From Balamuthia mandrillaris (Eukaryota > Discosea > Longamoebia > Balamuthiidae): a stretch of 64,000 nt of DNA. Under the pieces are notes generated by a model. The model saw only the letters and a program-made list of their open reading frames with translations. It was not told the origin of the DNA and did no database searches. The DNA is taken from the NCBI GenBank assembly GCA_031835245.1, contig JAVKOQ010000064.1:1-64000 (forward strand), read 5' to 3'. The translations under genes and the position numbers were made by a program. Below are positions 12,353 to 22,530 of the stretch, piece after piece (the first letter of the stretch is position 1; each line of letters begins with the position of its first letter).

Positions 12353-14123
12353 ATGTCGACGGAATTCGCAAGAGAAAAAAGAACCTACAACGAACAACAA
12401 AGAAGAAGCAGCAAGGCCTGGCTGCTGTTGCTGTTCATTGCCATGTTTGTGCGGGAACGCCTCCAACTGCTTATGGTCCTGCTACTGGCAGCAAGTGAAG
12501 TGAGGGCAGAAGAAGAGTGGGATGTGGTGGTGTATGGAGCAACCCCTGCTGGCATTTCAGCCGCTCTGGCTGCGGTAGAGGTGAACAGTAGGGTGCGAGT
12601 GCTGCTCATAGAGCCAACCAGGGAAATAGGAGGCATGGTCACCGCAGGAGGCATTGGAATGCGAGACTTTAGAGTGGAACAAAGACTGACCGGGAAGCTA
12701 TTGCAATGGGCCATGACCAACGCGGCGCACTATGGTGTCAGCTATCCGGTTTGGCAGCCTGATAACTGGGTGGGCAACAGAACTTTTTGGAGCATGCTGG
12801 AGGAAGCGGGTATACCAGTGGTGCTGGGAGCACGCATGCAAGAGGGACCAGCCGGCGTGCAAGTGGTAGGAGGTCGCCGGATAAGCAGATTACATACGGT
12901 GGACGGGCGAAGTTTTGCATTATCCAGGAATGCGGTGGTGGTGGACGCTTCCTACGAAGGAGAGGTGATGATGGGGGCGGGAGTGAGTTACACGTGGGGA
13001 CGGGAGGCTCGCACCACCTACAACGAGTCTTATGGAGGTATTATTGGGAGCTCCGCTGCCCAGTTTAAGCTAGCTGTGGATGCACAGTGGGCCAACGGCA
13101 CATTGCTCCACTATGTAACAAAGGGACCGGACCCACGCACTCATATTGGACAAGCGGATAGGAATGTAATGGCCTACTCCTACAGGGTGTGCTTGACCAC
13201 CAACCGCACCAATCAGGCCCCATTCACTCCGCCCCCTGCCTACCACACTGCTGACTTTGAGATTGCACGGCGATACTTGCAGGAGGAGCTCAAGGCTTTT
13301 GGTGAAGCTGGCGTTGACCAACCATGGGGAAACCTGCGCTACCGCTCTTACCCTCCTGCAAACAAGTTCGATGCCTGCTGTGGGAATGCCTCGGTTGGCA
13401 TAGACCCCCCTGGTCTCGCAGTTGGCTATCCCAATGGCACTCTGACTGACCGCCAGCGCATCGCTGCTGCTCATCGTTATTATGTTCAAGGCCTCTTGTG
13501 GTTCTGGGCTGGCGACCCTCATTCAGGCGTGCCCGATAGCCTACGCAATGCCATTCTTCAGTATGGCCTCTGTGCTGACGAATGGCCTCAGAATGACCAT
13601 TGGCCTCCCCAGTTGTATGTGCGTGAGGCAGTCCGCATGCTTGGGCAACGTATCTTCTCCCAAAATGACCGTGTGGCTGCTAGCTGTGATTCCTGTCGCC
13701 CAGATAGCATTGCCTTGGGGGATTGGGGATTTGACATTCATGAGATGGAAAGAGTGGCAGTGCCTGCCAACTACACGGCCTCCAAAACACAAGCTTACAA
13801 TGAGGGGTTAACCCCTCCTGGCCAAGGCGGATTCTTTGTCTTTGAGATTCCCTAACGCTGTCTTAACTCCCAAGCAAACGGATTGTGTCAACTTACTTGT
13901 TCCCAACTGCCCTTCGGTCAGCCACGTTGCCTTTGCTGCTATTCGAGAGGAGCCCACCCTATGGCAGCTTGGTGCTGCAAGCGGTATAGCTGCTACACTT
14001 GTGGCCAGCAACATGTTCCCCACGGTGCAGTCTGTTAAGCCCTCTGTAGTTGCTGCCTTGTTGCAAAAGCAAGGAATTGTAACACATTGGCCTGCTCGTC
14101 CTCATTGTGCTTGTTATTTATAA
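12353..14123 (+). CDS. FAD-dependent oxidoreductase (FAD_oxidored family), secreted or membrane-anchored, with a +1 frameshift
   Basis: The N-terminus has a hydrophobic stretch (residues ~20-50) consistent with a signal peptide or anchor, ending before EEEWDVVVYGATPAG, a Rossmann FAD-binding motif (GATPAG, then an acidic residue at the end of strand 2, LLIEP). IGGMVTAGG and VVDASYEGEVM are typical of this largely bacterial family, which includes xanthan-lyase-associated proteins. The substrate is unknown. The first frame stops at 13853-13855 (TAA) right after FEIP. The expected C-terminal FAD-domain segment (NLLVPNCPSVSHVAFAAIR) continues in the +1 frame to TAA at 14123, giving about 590 residues in total. 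There are no introns, unlike its neighbours. An alternative start at 12443 would give a cleaner signal peptide. The shift may be a pseudogene lesion, an assembly error or recoding. Confidence 0.8.
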
Positions 14124-14125
14124 AA

Positions 14126-14440
14126 CCTCCACTGCCACCAATAGCTAGGATATTGGCCGCCTTGAGAGCTCAAGCAGCCAGGTTTCTTCACAAATACAAC
14201 AAGCCATTGGCGTTCATTATTGATAATGTCAACCACTTAGCAACCAAAGACCCAGAACTTCTGCATTTACTGCAAACATTTGCAAAGGACCATGCTGATC
14301 AAAAAGATATAAAAATAATTTTTATATCCAACTGGCCATGTATTGGAGATTGGTGATTTGGATGAAATAAAAGCCGAAAAGTCTTTAACACAGTACAAAC
14401 ATAAAGGAGAATCTCCTTTTGGAAATTTGAAAGGGTAAAA
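14126..14440 (+). pseudogene. Fragment of a P-loop ATPase-like gene
   Basis: One frame reads AARFLHKYNKPLAFIIDNVN, a Walker-B-like strand, followed by HLLQTFAKDHADQ and a strand KIIFIS. After a short gap or frame change near 14335 it resumes as EIGDLDEIKAEKSL, which in this kind of ATPase follows the 'SEG...RS' sensor region. No Walker A motif is present. The fragment is cut 5' by the oxidoreductase gene and runs into the transposon end near 14388, so it is a gene scrap, perhaps carried or broken by the transposon. Similar ATPases are abundant in fungal and protist genomes; the family name is not certain. Confidence 0.5.
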
Positions 14441-15407
14441 TATATTTTTTTAAATAATTTTCCAAAATCAAAAATAATTTTTTTCTGAAATTTATTATTT
14501 TATGAAAATTAAAAATAATTTTTTGTATCAAAAATGTTTTTTTATTATTTTTTATAAAGTGAAAAAAATTAACTATCACTGTGTAGATACATCTCTATAT
14601 AAAAGATGTAACTTCTCATTTAAGTAAAAGTAGTAGTAGTAGTAATAAGAAGTTTATTTGCTCTGAGAGCAACACCAATCTATACATAAAAAGTAAGCAT
14701 TGTACATACATAGTGTACTCTTACTTCTCTTACTCCCTCATCCTCAATGCCTTCCCAATTGTTATGTTAGTTCACAAGTGAAAGGTGTTGAATGAGTAAA
14801 AGTATAATTTTTTCTAATCAAAAAATACCAAAAAATTACACTTTGTGACATGTCAACATATATTACCCAGTACTTTCAAGTTTTTCCAAAATACTTTTTT
14901 TCCCACTTGTTCTATGTGAGAAAATATGGATAAACCCAGAAATTTGGAAAAACTTGATTGTGCATGGTAATATATATAGCTACATCAGTTGATATAATAA
15001 GATTGCAATACTTCCACTTTCAAAACAAAGAATTGGGACAAAACATGATGGCCCAATATTCACCTACAATAGTTGTAAAATGCAACACAGATCAATGAAA
15101 GAAGGAATTATAAAAAGAGAGTTCAAAGACAAGAGAAATAAGAAAGGAGCAAAGCAAAGCAAAGCAGAGCAGAAAGAAGAGAAATGGAGGGAAAAACAAC
15201 AAAACAAAAAAAGAAACAATTTCTTTTTCTTCTTCTTTAACCTCTTTCCTTACACAATTAGCTGTCTGCTTTATAGAGAGTTTCTTTTTCTTTAGCTTTC
15301 ACTTTTTTAAGGAGGATGTTAGCTGCACCATATGATGCAGATCAACTCTTTGATCAATTGTGATTACAACACTAATTTAATTTTTCTATTTCTTCTTTCT
15401 TCACTTT
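14388..15407. repeat. Left long terminal inverted repeat
   Basis: AT-rich, with no gene. It contains the palindrome AAAGGAGAATCTCCTTT near 14403-14419, a 164-base LINE insertion (14631-14794), an AG-rich stretch (15095-15205), and one hairpin unit CTGCACCATATGATGCAG near 15327. Apart from the insertions it matches the reverse complement of 21420-22298. Confidence 0.75.
14631..14794 (-). mobile_element. 5'-truncated LINE copy with 8-bp target-site duplication
   Basis: Nearly identical to the 3' end of the long LINE at 22300 (shared GCTCTGAGAGCAACACCAAT and the terminal ATTACTACTACTA tail, read on the minus strand). It is flanked by AGTAAAAG at 14623-14630 and 14795-14802. The equivalent site in the right inverted repeat has a single uninterrupted copy of this sequence, so the empty site is visible within the same window. 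Confidence 0.85.
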
Positions 15408-15410
15408 TTT

Positions 15411-15560
15411 ATAACACAGTATAAACAAAAAGGAGAATCTCCTTTTGGAAATTTGAAAAGGCAAAAAATAATTTTTTAACTATTTTTCCAAAATCAAAAA
15501 TAATTTTTTTTTCAAATTTTATTAATAAGGAAAATCATAAATTATTTTTTCTCTATGTAA
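15411..15560. repeat. Second, direct copy of the transposon terminus
   Basis: AACACAGTA(C/T)AAACA(T/A)AAAGG followed by GAATCTCCTTTTGGAAATTTG is shared with 14388-14435, and the A/T-rich sequence after it also matches. This marks the probable left end of a nested element. A weakly similar AT-rich tract in opposite orientation lies at about 19440-19560 and could be its right end. Confidence 0.6.
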
Positions 15561-15579
15561 CAGTGATCACGTCCCCTTG

Positions 15580-15730
15580 TGTTTATTTGTAAGAGGGGAT
15601 ATGTGTGTAACAGTGTAAGTCTCTCTGTATACAGAGAGCTCAGGTGAGCAACGATGCTCACACACCTTTATATCTTTCTCTAAGGTGAGCAACGATGCTC
15701 ACACACCTTTATATCTTTCTCTTCTGTTGA
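15580..15730. repeat. Short tandem duplication in transposon 5' region
   Basis: A 43-base unit (GGTGAGCAACGATGCTCACA plus CACCTTTATATCTTTCTCT) occurs twice in tandem at about 15643-15727. Each unit contains the hairpin TGAGCAACGATGCTCA. Function unknown. Confidence 0.65.
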
Positions 15731-15945
15731 GGGTTCTAAGTGATTCTCTCTTGTTTCTCCATGTTGTCATATTCCGCTGTCAATGGTTGGTCACTGCTTG
15801 ACTTCGATGCAGCTGACTCTATTCTTGTAGACTTATGTGACGTGTCTGTCGACACCATCACATCTAAATGGAATAGTATTTTATAAATATTAAAGAAAAC
15901 ATTTTTATTATTGTTATTTGAAAGTTGATATTTCAAAAACAGAAT

Positions 15946-18215
15946 TTAATTGTCTTTTCCTTTATCTTTTTTTGATTTGGTTGATTGAGAAGATGTGTTG
16001 CTATCAGAATCTAAAAAATCCTCATCACTATTATTATTGTTCTTTTTACTTTCTGTATCTTCTTGTTCTTCTTCTTCTCTTTCTTCTTCTTCTTCTTCTT
16101 CTTCTTCTTCTTCTTCTTCTACTTCTTTACTTTTATCTTTTTCATTTTGTTGTGCTTTTGATTTTTTGTGGTTTTTGGGGGGAAGCTTTGGAAGTTCTTC
16201 GTCTTCTTCTTCAGATTGATTACTATCTTTTGGAACTTCATCATCTTCATCATCTGCATTTTTTGGTACTAAATCTTCTTTTAGAACTTTTTGTTTTTTC
16301 CAAGCATTTAAACCTTTTTGTACCTTGTTTCTATCCAACACAGTGGTTGCTGATAATTTTGCATGCTCTGCTAAGTTTGTGACTCCAGAACCAGGAAACA
16401 AGGCCACAAAGTGACGCATTGCTAACATTGATAATTACCAATAGAAACAAGGAAAGGAAAAACAAAAGGATGAACTTACTTTCCAAACAAACTGCAGGCA
16501 AACAACCTGTTGTGGGATTAAAGGCCAACACCACATCTTTAGGCTCTGTGAATGTGTTCAGCAAATAACGATACACATTTAAAGGAGGAACAGGAGAAGA
16601 AGAGAGATTCGCCTGATCAGCCACTTGTCCTTCCTGAGCTTGAGGTCCCTTGATTGGAATCACCACTGAAGTTGGTTGCCATTGCAATGAAGGTTAGTTT
16701 ACCTTTACCCATATGTCTCCAAGGCCAACTGAGAAGAAGTAATCGAACTAGAATCATCCTGCAACTGTGTTTGGCCTTTGTTCCACACTGCTACAAAGAT
16801 GCCATTCTCACACCATTGTGGTTTGTTGTTATGGTTGGAATGGTGAGGTTTGTACCCAAAAACAAGAACTGTTTCTAGCTTCAAGTTAATCAAAAGCTGA
16901 CGTTGCTTTTGTTTATAGACATTGATTTGATTCATGGCCAAGTGCAAGTGATTATAACGGGTAGTTATCAACAAAACCCTTTCCACATGATCTGGGAAGA
17001 ATGAGAGAAAATTAGACAGACAGCAATCTGAGTTCTTTGGAAAAAATAACCCAAAAAAGACTTACTTTGGCAGTGTACTCCCAAGGAATCAAGCATCAAG
17101 GGAGCATGTGTTGGTAAATTATCATAAATGATCACTTTGAACTTAGTAGGAGGTCTGCCACGATGATGGTTTTTTGCTTTTTTGGCCTGGTGTTTGGAAG
17201 AGGTCTTTGGTTATTGTTTTTTGCTTTTTCTTTTTTTTTTCCTATCAATATCATGAGATGGTTTTGGTGAAGGAGGTGGAGAGGGTTGAGGTGTAGTGGT
17301 GTTTGAGTGGAATGGAGGAGAAGCTGGTTCATCGGAGGGTATGTGTTGCTAGCAGCAAGGAATGAATGAAAGATAGCAAAAGGAAATGTTAACTAAACTT
17401 CAATGCCATAGAAATCAATACACTTTAGAAAAGGCATACTTGAATTGCCTGATGAAAAGCAGTATCTCCAGATAAGCGTTGTTTCTCAAAGAACTCTTCA
17501 TCATACTCGCCACTGTTCACCTGATCTTGGACTTCCTCCAAGTGGGCCAAAGGAATCTCTTTTTCAGTATGATACAATTCCAGTTCTTCATGCATAGCTT
17601 TTCGACCAATGTGTTTCCACATCTGCATGTATGCATGTTTCATGAGGAAAAGTAGTAGTGACAAGATAGAGAAAGAAAAGATTGCAATGCAGCTTACCAA
17701 TCTTTTGAAGTTGGTTACAGAACATTCTTCCTTGGGTCCTCGAGGTGCCTTGCCCATAATCTCTTTCAAGGCTGCCAACAAGGTTTCATCTGATAAGGAG
17801 CTTGGCATTTTCTCTCTGAAATGGTAAGGAGTAAACACCCAGCCCACCTTCTCTTTGTCCTTCTCCTGAATATAACTCCAAGACTCTGGGAATTTCTGCA
17901 TTTTGTTTGCCACTGTTTTCAAACATCGAACATGATCAAAGGTGAGAGCATTATGGGCATCTTGGGAGGCAGTTTGCGAATTCTAAAATACAAAACCCAC
18001 CCAACACAAAAGAGAGAAAATGAGCAATCATTTCAGAAAGCTTGCCTGCAACCAAAGAAGGCCTACCAGATAATGGAACAGCTCCTCTGGTGTTTTTGTG
18101 AGATGATTGTACACAAAACGGACCATATCCCATTCTGTCTCTTGATTGACTCCTTTGGACAACACCAGGTTGTCCCAGGCAGACAACTTCCAAGAAATAT
18201 GAGTAAATCACCCTC
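15946..18215 (-). pseudogene. Transposon-borne multi-exon gene, possible DNA-methyltransferase-like fold, degenerate
   Basis: Minus-strand exons can be followed from about 18200 (a segment DNLVLSKGVNQETEWDMVRF) through 17425-17922, 17050-17340, 16700-16990, 16490-16690 and 15946-16430. One exon has a KFKVIIYDNLP strand. A late exon pair reads FTEPKDVVLAFNPTTGCLP and then RHFVALFPGSG, resembling the Gly-rich motif I region of N6-adenine/N4-cytosine DNA methyltransferases, with several expected residues changed. The C-terminus is a long acidic Glu/Ser tract encoded by a TTC repeat (16076-16120). There is an in-frame stop near 17215. The methyltransferase suggestion is inference from pattern only. 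The gene diverges from the transposase start at 18199. Confidence 0.4.
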
Positions 18216-19330
18216 CAAGCAACGATTGCTTTTGGCTGGTCATCTGGTTTGTTACAAAGCAATCCAATTATGGCTAGCCCTTTCCAATAAGAAGTTTTAT
18301 GCCTGCATGGACTTGTGGAAAACAGGAGCCACTTTACCTCTTCATTGCAATTGTGGCCTGGTTTGGCACTCCACCACCTATTCGCAAACCAAAGCCTGGC
18401 TCACAGTGTACTTTGCCAATATGGGAGAATCCTTGCCAAACTCTGAAGTCATTCAGATTCCAATGATATTGAATCAAAAAGCCTTGTATCAAGAAATGGT
18501 ATTAAGCCTGGGACATGATCAAAGCATCAGTTATGCATGCTTTTTGCAAATGTTGCATGAAGATTTCTCATATGTTCATTTTTCCAAGGTAAGCTTTGTT
18601 TGTTAAGAGAGTTTGTCAAAAGAAAGGAATGATTCATTGTTTTTATTCTAACAACCTGTTGATGGATAATTGTTATTGCTTTCTGTATTAACAAACCAGA
18701 TTAGGAAAATGTGATCAATGTGCTCAGCTTCTAGTTCGTTTTAAACAATGCAAGAGTGTGGAGGCATTGCAAGGCTTACAAAAGGAATGAAGTGATCATT
18801 TGCACTTTGTTCATTTACACAAAAAGAAGTATTACAAGCATCATGCTAAAGCCAAAGCCTCTCCTTTCAAATACATTTCCATCATTACGGATTATACAGA
18901 GGCCATTCCTCTTCCCCATCATCATACTCCCCCAAAAGGCTGAACCATCAAAAAGTTTATCAGTGTCTCTTGTTTCGGACTGATAGATCATGGGCATCAT
19001 CATCGTTATCTGTGTTATCATTTTGATCAGTGGTCACATGATGCCAATTTAGTAATCAGTCATTTATTTTACTTTCTCATGCAAACATTATAACAACCCA
19101 TTCAAGCCCATCCCAACCAAACCCTCTACCTTCAAGCTGACAACTGCTACAAAGAAAACAAAAACAAGTATTTATTGGCCTTTTTATGTTGGTTGGTGCA
19201 TCTCAAGATGTTTTCCAAGATCTAACTTTGCTTTTTGCCACCTGGACATACTCATGAAGATGTAGATCAAATGTTTTCCACCTTTCGTAAAGCATTACTC
19301 AAATTTGATATTGAAACTTTGTATTTTGTT
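18199..19330 (+). pseudogene. Transposase pseudogene, DUF7869-like (RNase H fold)
   Basis: The first exon (ATG 18199 to about 18588, donor GTAAGC) reads KAWLTVYFANMGESLPNSE and ends SYVHFSK, the usual N-terminal part. After an intron (acceptor near 18699) come a Cys pair (LGKCDQCAQL), HKKKYYKHHAKAKASPFKYI, the acidic strand ISIITDYTEAIPLP, then LQADNCYKENKNKYLLAF and LPPGHTHEDVDQMFSTF. This order (D in strand 1, D in LQxDN, the GHTHEDxDQ signature) is that of transposase-derived proteins often annotated DUF7869. Several in-frame stops (first TGA at 18788, others near 18960 and 19090) make this copy dead. The internal gene arrangement indicates an autonomous element in the past. Confidence 0.65.
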
Positions 19331-19560
19331 TAATGTTTAATAGTAGATTTTTTATATTAAATGTCTTAAAATAATGCTTTATAAACAATAATTTTTAGAA
19401 CTTAAAAAAGGTTCTCAAGCCATAAAAAATATTTTTAGAAATTAAAAAACATTTTTTTTATTATTTTTGTTAAAGGAAAAATATTATTATTTTGACTGAA
19501 AATTAATTTTTAAGAAAAATATTTTTTTTAAGACCTGAAAAATATTTTTTTTGCCATATA
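19331..19560. other. AT-rich non-coding stretch
   Basis: Mostly A and T with short repeats of AAAAATATTTTTT type. No gene. Possibly the inverted right terminus of the nested transposon that begins at 15411; similarity is too low-complexity to be sure. Confidence 0.4.
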
Positions 19561-20675
19561 ATAATACAGAAAAATCACCTCAACAGACAGCAATCACCAT
19601 TAGTCCATACAATAGGTGCTGTTTGCACACACTGCAAAACACACAACTACACAGAAGGTCAGTGCCAAAAAAAGGCCTGCAGGCTACAATGGCAGTCTTC
19701 TCAAGCAACGTTTGCTATGCCAGCCTCATCTTCTGCTCCTGCAACATGCAACCCCACTTCAACACTGCTGCATCAAACACATGCACAACTACCAGCACAC
19801 CAGTCGTCTTCCAGCTCACGTTCCCTCAACTCCATGGCTTCTACACAGCAACAGAGCAACACACCTGCTCTTACTGCTGAGCAGCAAGACTCTATTGGCA
19901 ATGAGGAGGAATACAACGAGTTCTATGAGTCACAACGGGCTCTCAACTCTATCACCATCACTGATGATATGCCCAGACCCAACAATCCTATCTGCACCCC
20001 AATGACCATCAACAGCTGTTGTGTTACTGCAGTCATAGACTCTGGCACCAGCCACTCCTTTATGGACCCTTCTATTGTTGACTTAGTTCGTGCCAAAACC
20101 AAGCAAGCCAACTACACAGTCAAACTCAGACACTGCGAAACCACTGCTACATGTGCCTCTGAAATGGAGTCACTCGCTATTGGCTTCAGTGATTGCTGTT
20201 TCCATCACATGTTCTCCATATTGCCTCAACCCGATGGTCAATTGATCATCCTGGGCTACAACTTCATGCACAAGTCTGGCATGGGCATAACAGACATTCC
20301 AATCGACTACCCTGAGGAACCACTACCCCACTCCAAGGACCACAACATCACCTGACGCCAACATTAACGTTTGGTGAAAGCTGTCAAGGAACACATCCAC
20401 AAGCATATTCTTGAAGCCATTGAGAAATACCTCCAGGAGAATGAGGCTCTACTGACAGGACCTTCCTGTACCCTTCCTGAAGTAGTTCTCCATCTGGACA
20501 CTGGAGATCACCCTCCTGTCTTTCGCCACCAATACTCCATCCCACACCATTTAATGCTCATAATTGATTTGCAAGTGACGGAATGGCTGCATACTAGCAT
20601 CATCGTGCTCACCCCACCTGACAGTCCCTGGAACTCTCCTCTCACCATCGTGGAAATGAGGAGTCTTGAGATAAG
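19560..20675 (+). pseudogene. Ty3/gypsy fragment (family C): gag end, aspartic protease, start of reverse transcriptase
   Basis: Reads through a Ser/Gln-rich gag end, then VTAVIDSGTSHSFMDPS, an aspartic-protease DSG active site, and IILGYNFMHKSGMGI, the second protease strand. It continues (after a stop at 20353) as LDTGDHPPVFRHQYSIP and DSPWNSPLTIV, the N-terminal reverse transcriptase region. It breaks off at a palindromic LTR-type sequence (20676). It is the same family as the minus-strand gag at 31.2-32.3 kb (shared ALNSIT and NPICTPMTINS-like segments). Confidence 0.75.
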
Positions 20676-20795
20676 TGTTGGTAAAATCACCAACACTTTT
20701 CACTCCATCATGTCCTTCCTTTATTCTCTTGAATACACTTCTTGTCTTGTCACCAACTCTTTTATTCTTGAGGTTGGATTCAACCAACAACAGTA
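20676..20795. repeat. Truncated LTR of family C with terminal hairpin
   Basis: Begins with the palindrome TGTTGGTAAAATCACCAACA (20676-20695). The rest (CACTTCTTGTCTTGTCACCA, ATTCTTGAGGTTGGATTCAA) matches the reverse complement of 31020-31100. It interrupts the reverse transcriptase reading frame of the fragment just upstream. Confidence 0.6.
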
Positions 20796-21095
20796 TCTTG
20801 GTGGGCCTCATCACTGGTTGTACCTTTGTGGATCATTGAGGAGCATCATTGGATGTATGTTTTTTCAGTTCTTTCTTTTTCTCTCTCTCTCTCTCTTTCT
20901 TGTGACAATCCTGTTTTGTTTTTTATTCAACTTCATAAATTTTTTGGAAAAAAATAAATAATTGAAAAAACAAACAGAGCTGCACCATACAGCACAGCTC
21001 ATTACTTATATTACAATAAATAAGTACAATAATTTGATGGATAAATTTGTGTTTTTTTGGTACATATCTCGCTATAACTATCAACATGGAAAGTT
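20796..21095. other. Non-coding stretch within the transposon complex
   Basis: No gene seen. A CT-rich run (20874-20902) and AT-rich sequence lead into the hairpin repeats of the right inverted repeat; a first divergent hairpin-like unit lies near 20978 (CTGCACCATACAGCACAG). Confidence 0.5.
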
Positions 21096-21099
21096 ATAT

Positions 21100-21540
21100 G
21101 ATCAAAGAACCGATCTGCGCCATACAGTGCAGGAATGGGCCTCCTTACAAAGTGAATGATAAGTGAGAACAATAGAAAAACTAAATTAGTTTGTTATAAC
21201 AGTTGATCAAATATAACTAATCTGTATTGCATGGTGCAGCTGTCACCTTCTTTAGTTTGTAATCACAATTGATCAAAGAATTGATCTGCACCATATGGTG
21301 CAGCAACATCCTTCTTAAAAAAGTGAAAGCTTAAAAGGTAAAATAACTAAAGTAGTCTGTAATCACAGTTGATCACAGAATTGATTTGCACTACACAAAG
21401 CAATCATTACTTTCTTTTCTTAAAAAAGTGAAGAAAGAAGAAATAGAAAAATTAAATTAGTGTTGTAATCACACTTGATCAAAGAGTTGATCTGAGCTGT
21501 ACGGCGCAGCCAACACCCTCCTTAAAAAAGTGAAAGCTAA
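21100..21540. repeat. Subterminal tandem hairpin repeats of the DNA transposon
   Basis: Five related units start near 21100, 21205, 21271, 21371 and 21477, mostly 100-106 bases apart. Each has TTGATCAAAGAATTGATC-like sequence followed by a hairpin of the type CTGCACCATATGGTGCAG, then in most units CTTAAAAAAGTGAA. The left terminus keeps one such unit (15327). Arrays like this commonly act as transposase-binding sites in other transposons. Confidence 0.7.
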
Positions 21541-22298
21541 AGAAAAAGAAACTTTGTATAGAGTAGACAGCTAATTATGTAAAGAAAGAAGTTAAAGAAG
21601 AAGAAAAAGAAATTGTTCAACTACCATCAAGAACTTTGGTTGGTGGTAATAGAAAAGCAAGTGCATTGGCTATTATGCTTTCATTTCCATCCCATGCAGT
21701 GGGTCTTACAATGAAAAGAAAATGGAAACCAAGCTCTGGGTCAATTATCAAGTTTTTAACCCTCAAGGCACTCTTCAATGGTCACACATGTTTGATAAAG
21801 AGATTAGTTTTTCCTTTTCTCATTCTTTTCTTCTTTTCTTTTTTTGTTGTTTTTCCCTTTATTTCTCTTCTTTCTACTCTGCTTTGCTCTACTCTGCTTT
21901 GCTTTGCTTTGCTCTTTTCTTATCTCTCTTGTCTCTGACCTTTCTCTTTTTTATAATTCCTTCTTTCTCTGATCTGTGTTGCAATTTTACAACTACTGTG
22001 ACTGTAGGTGAATATTGAATTATCATGTTTTGTCCAATTCTTTGTTTTGAAAGTAGAAGTATTGCAATCTTATTTTATCACCTGATGTAACTATAAATAT
22101 ATGTTGACATGTCACAAAGTGTAATTATTTAGTATTTTTTGATTAGAAAAAATTATACTTTTATTCTCAAATGAGAAGTTACATCTTTTATATAAAGATG
22201 TATCCACACAGTGATAGTTAATTTTTTTTTGACAAAAGTGAAAAAAAAAATTTTTTGTTAAATAATAAAAAAACATTATTTTTGATACAAAAAATTAT
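21420..22298. repeat. Right long terminal inverted repeat
   Basis: Reverse complement of the left repeat. It includes about 200 bases (21615-21815) absent from the left copy that read as a coding scrap (KLWVNYQVFNPQGTLQW), perhaps the end of the original transposase. The outer ~120 bases are missing because the LINE follows directly at about 22300. Confidence 0.7.
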
Positions 22299-22530
22299 TT
22301 TTAGTAGTAGTAATAAAAGTTTATTTGCTCTGAGAGCAACACCAATCTATACATAAAAAGTAAGCCTTGTACATACATAGTGTACTCTTACTTTTCTTAC
22401 TCCCTCATCCTCAATGCCTTCCCAATTGTTACTCAATTCACAAGTGAAAGGTGTTGAATGAGATTTCAGACCAACTTTGTATCATCTAGCTATCCTTTTC
22501 TTTCCCTTTCCTTTTTCCTCTTTTCCTTGC

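Larger units (their letters stand above)
14388..22300. mobile_element. DNA transposon complex with long terminal inverted repeats (nested)
   Basis: Sequence at about 14510-15407 is repeated in inverted orientation at about 21420-22298. Matching stretches include ATTAACTATCACTGTGT, GACATGTCAACATATAT and AACAATTTCTTTTTCTTCTT, each found as reverse complement on the other side. The right end is cut by the LINE at 22300; the left end extends to about 14388 (AACACAGTAC...). The inner part contains a second copy of the same outer terminus in direct orientation at 15411, so at least two related elements are nested. Inside lie a dead transposase, a divergently transcribed partner gene and a Ty3/gypsy fragment. 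Exact ends and target-site duplication of the whole element could not be fixed. Confidence 0.7.
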
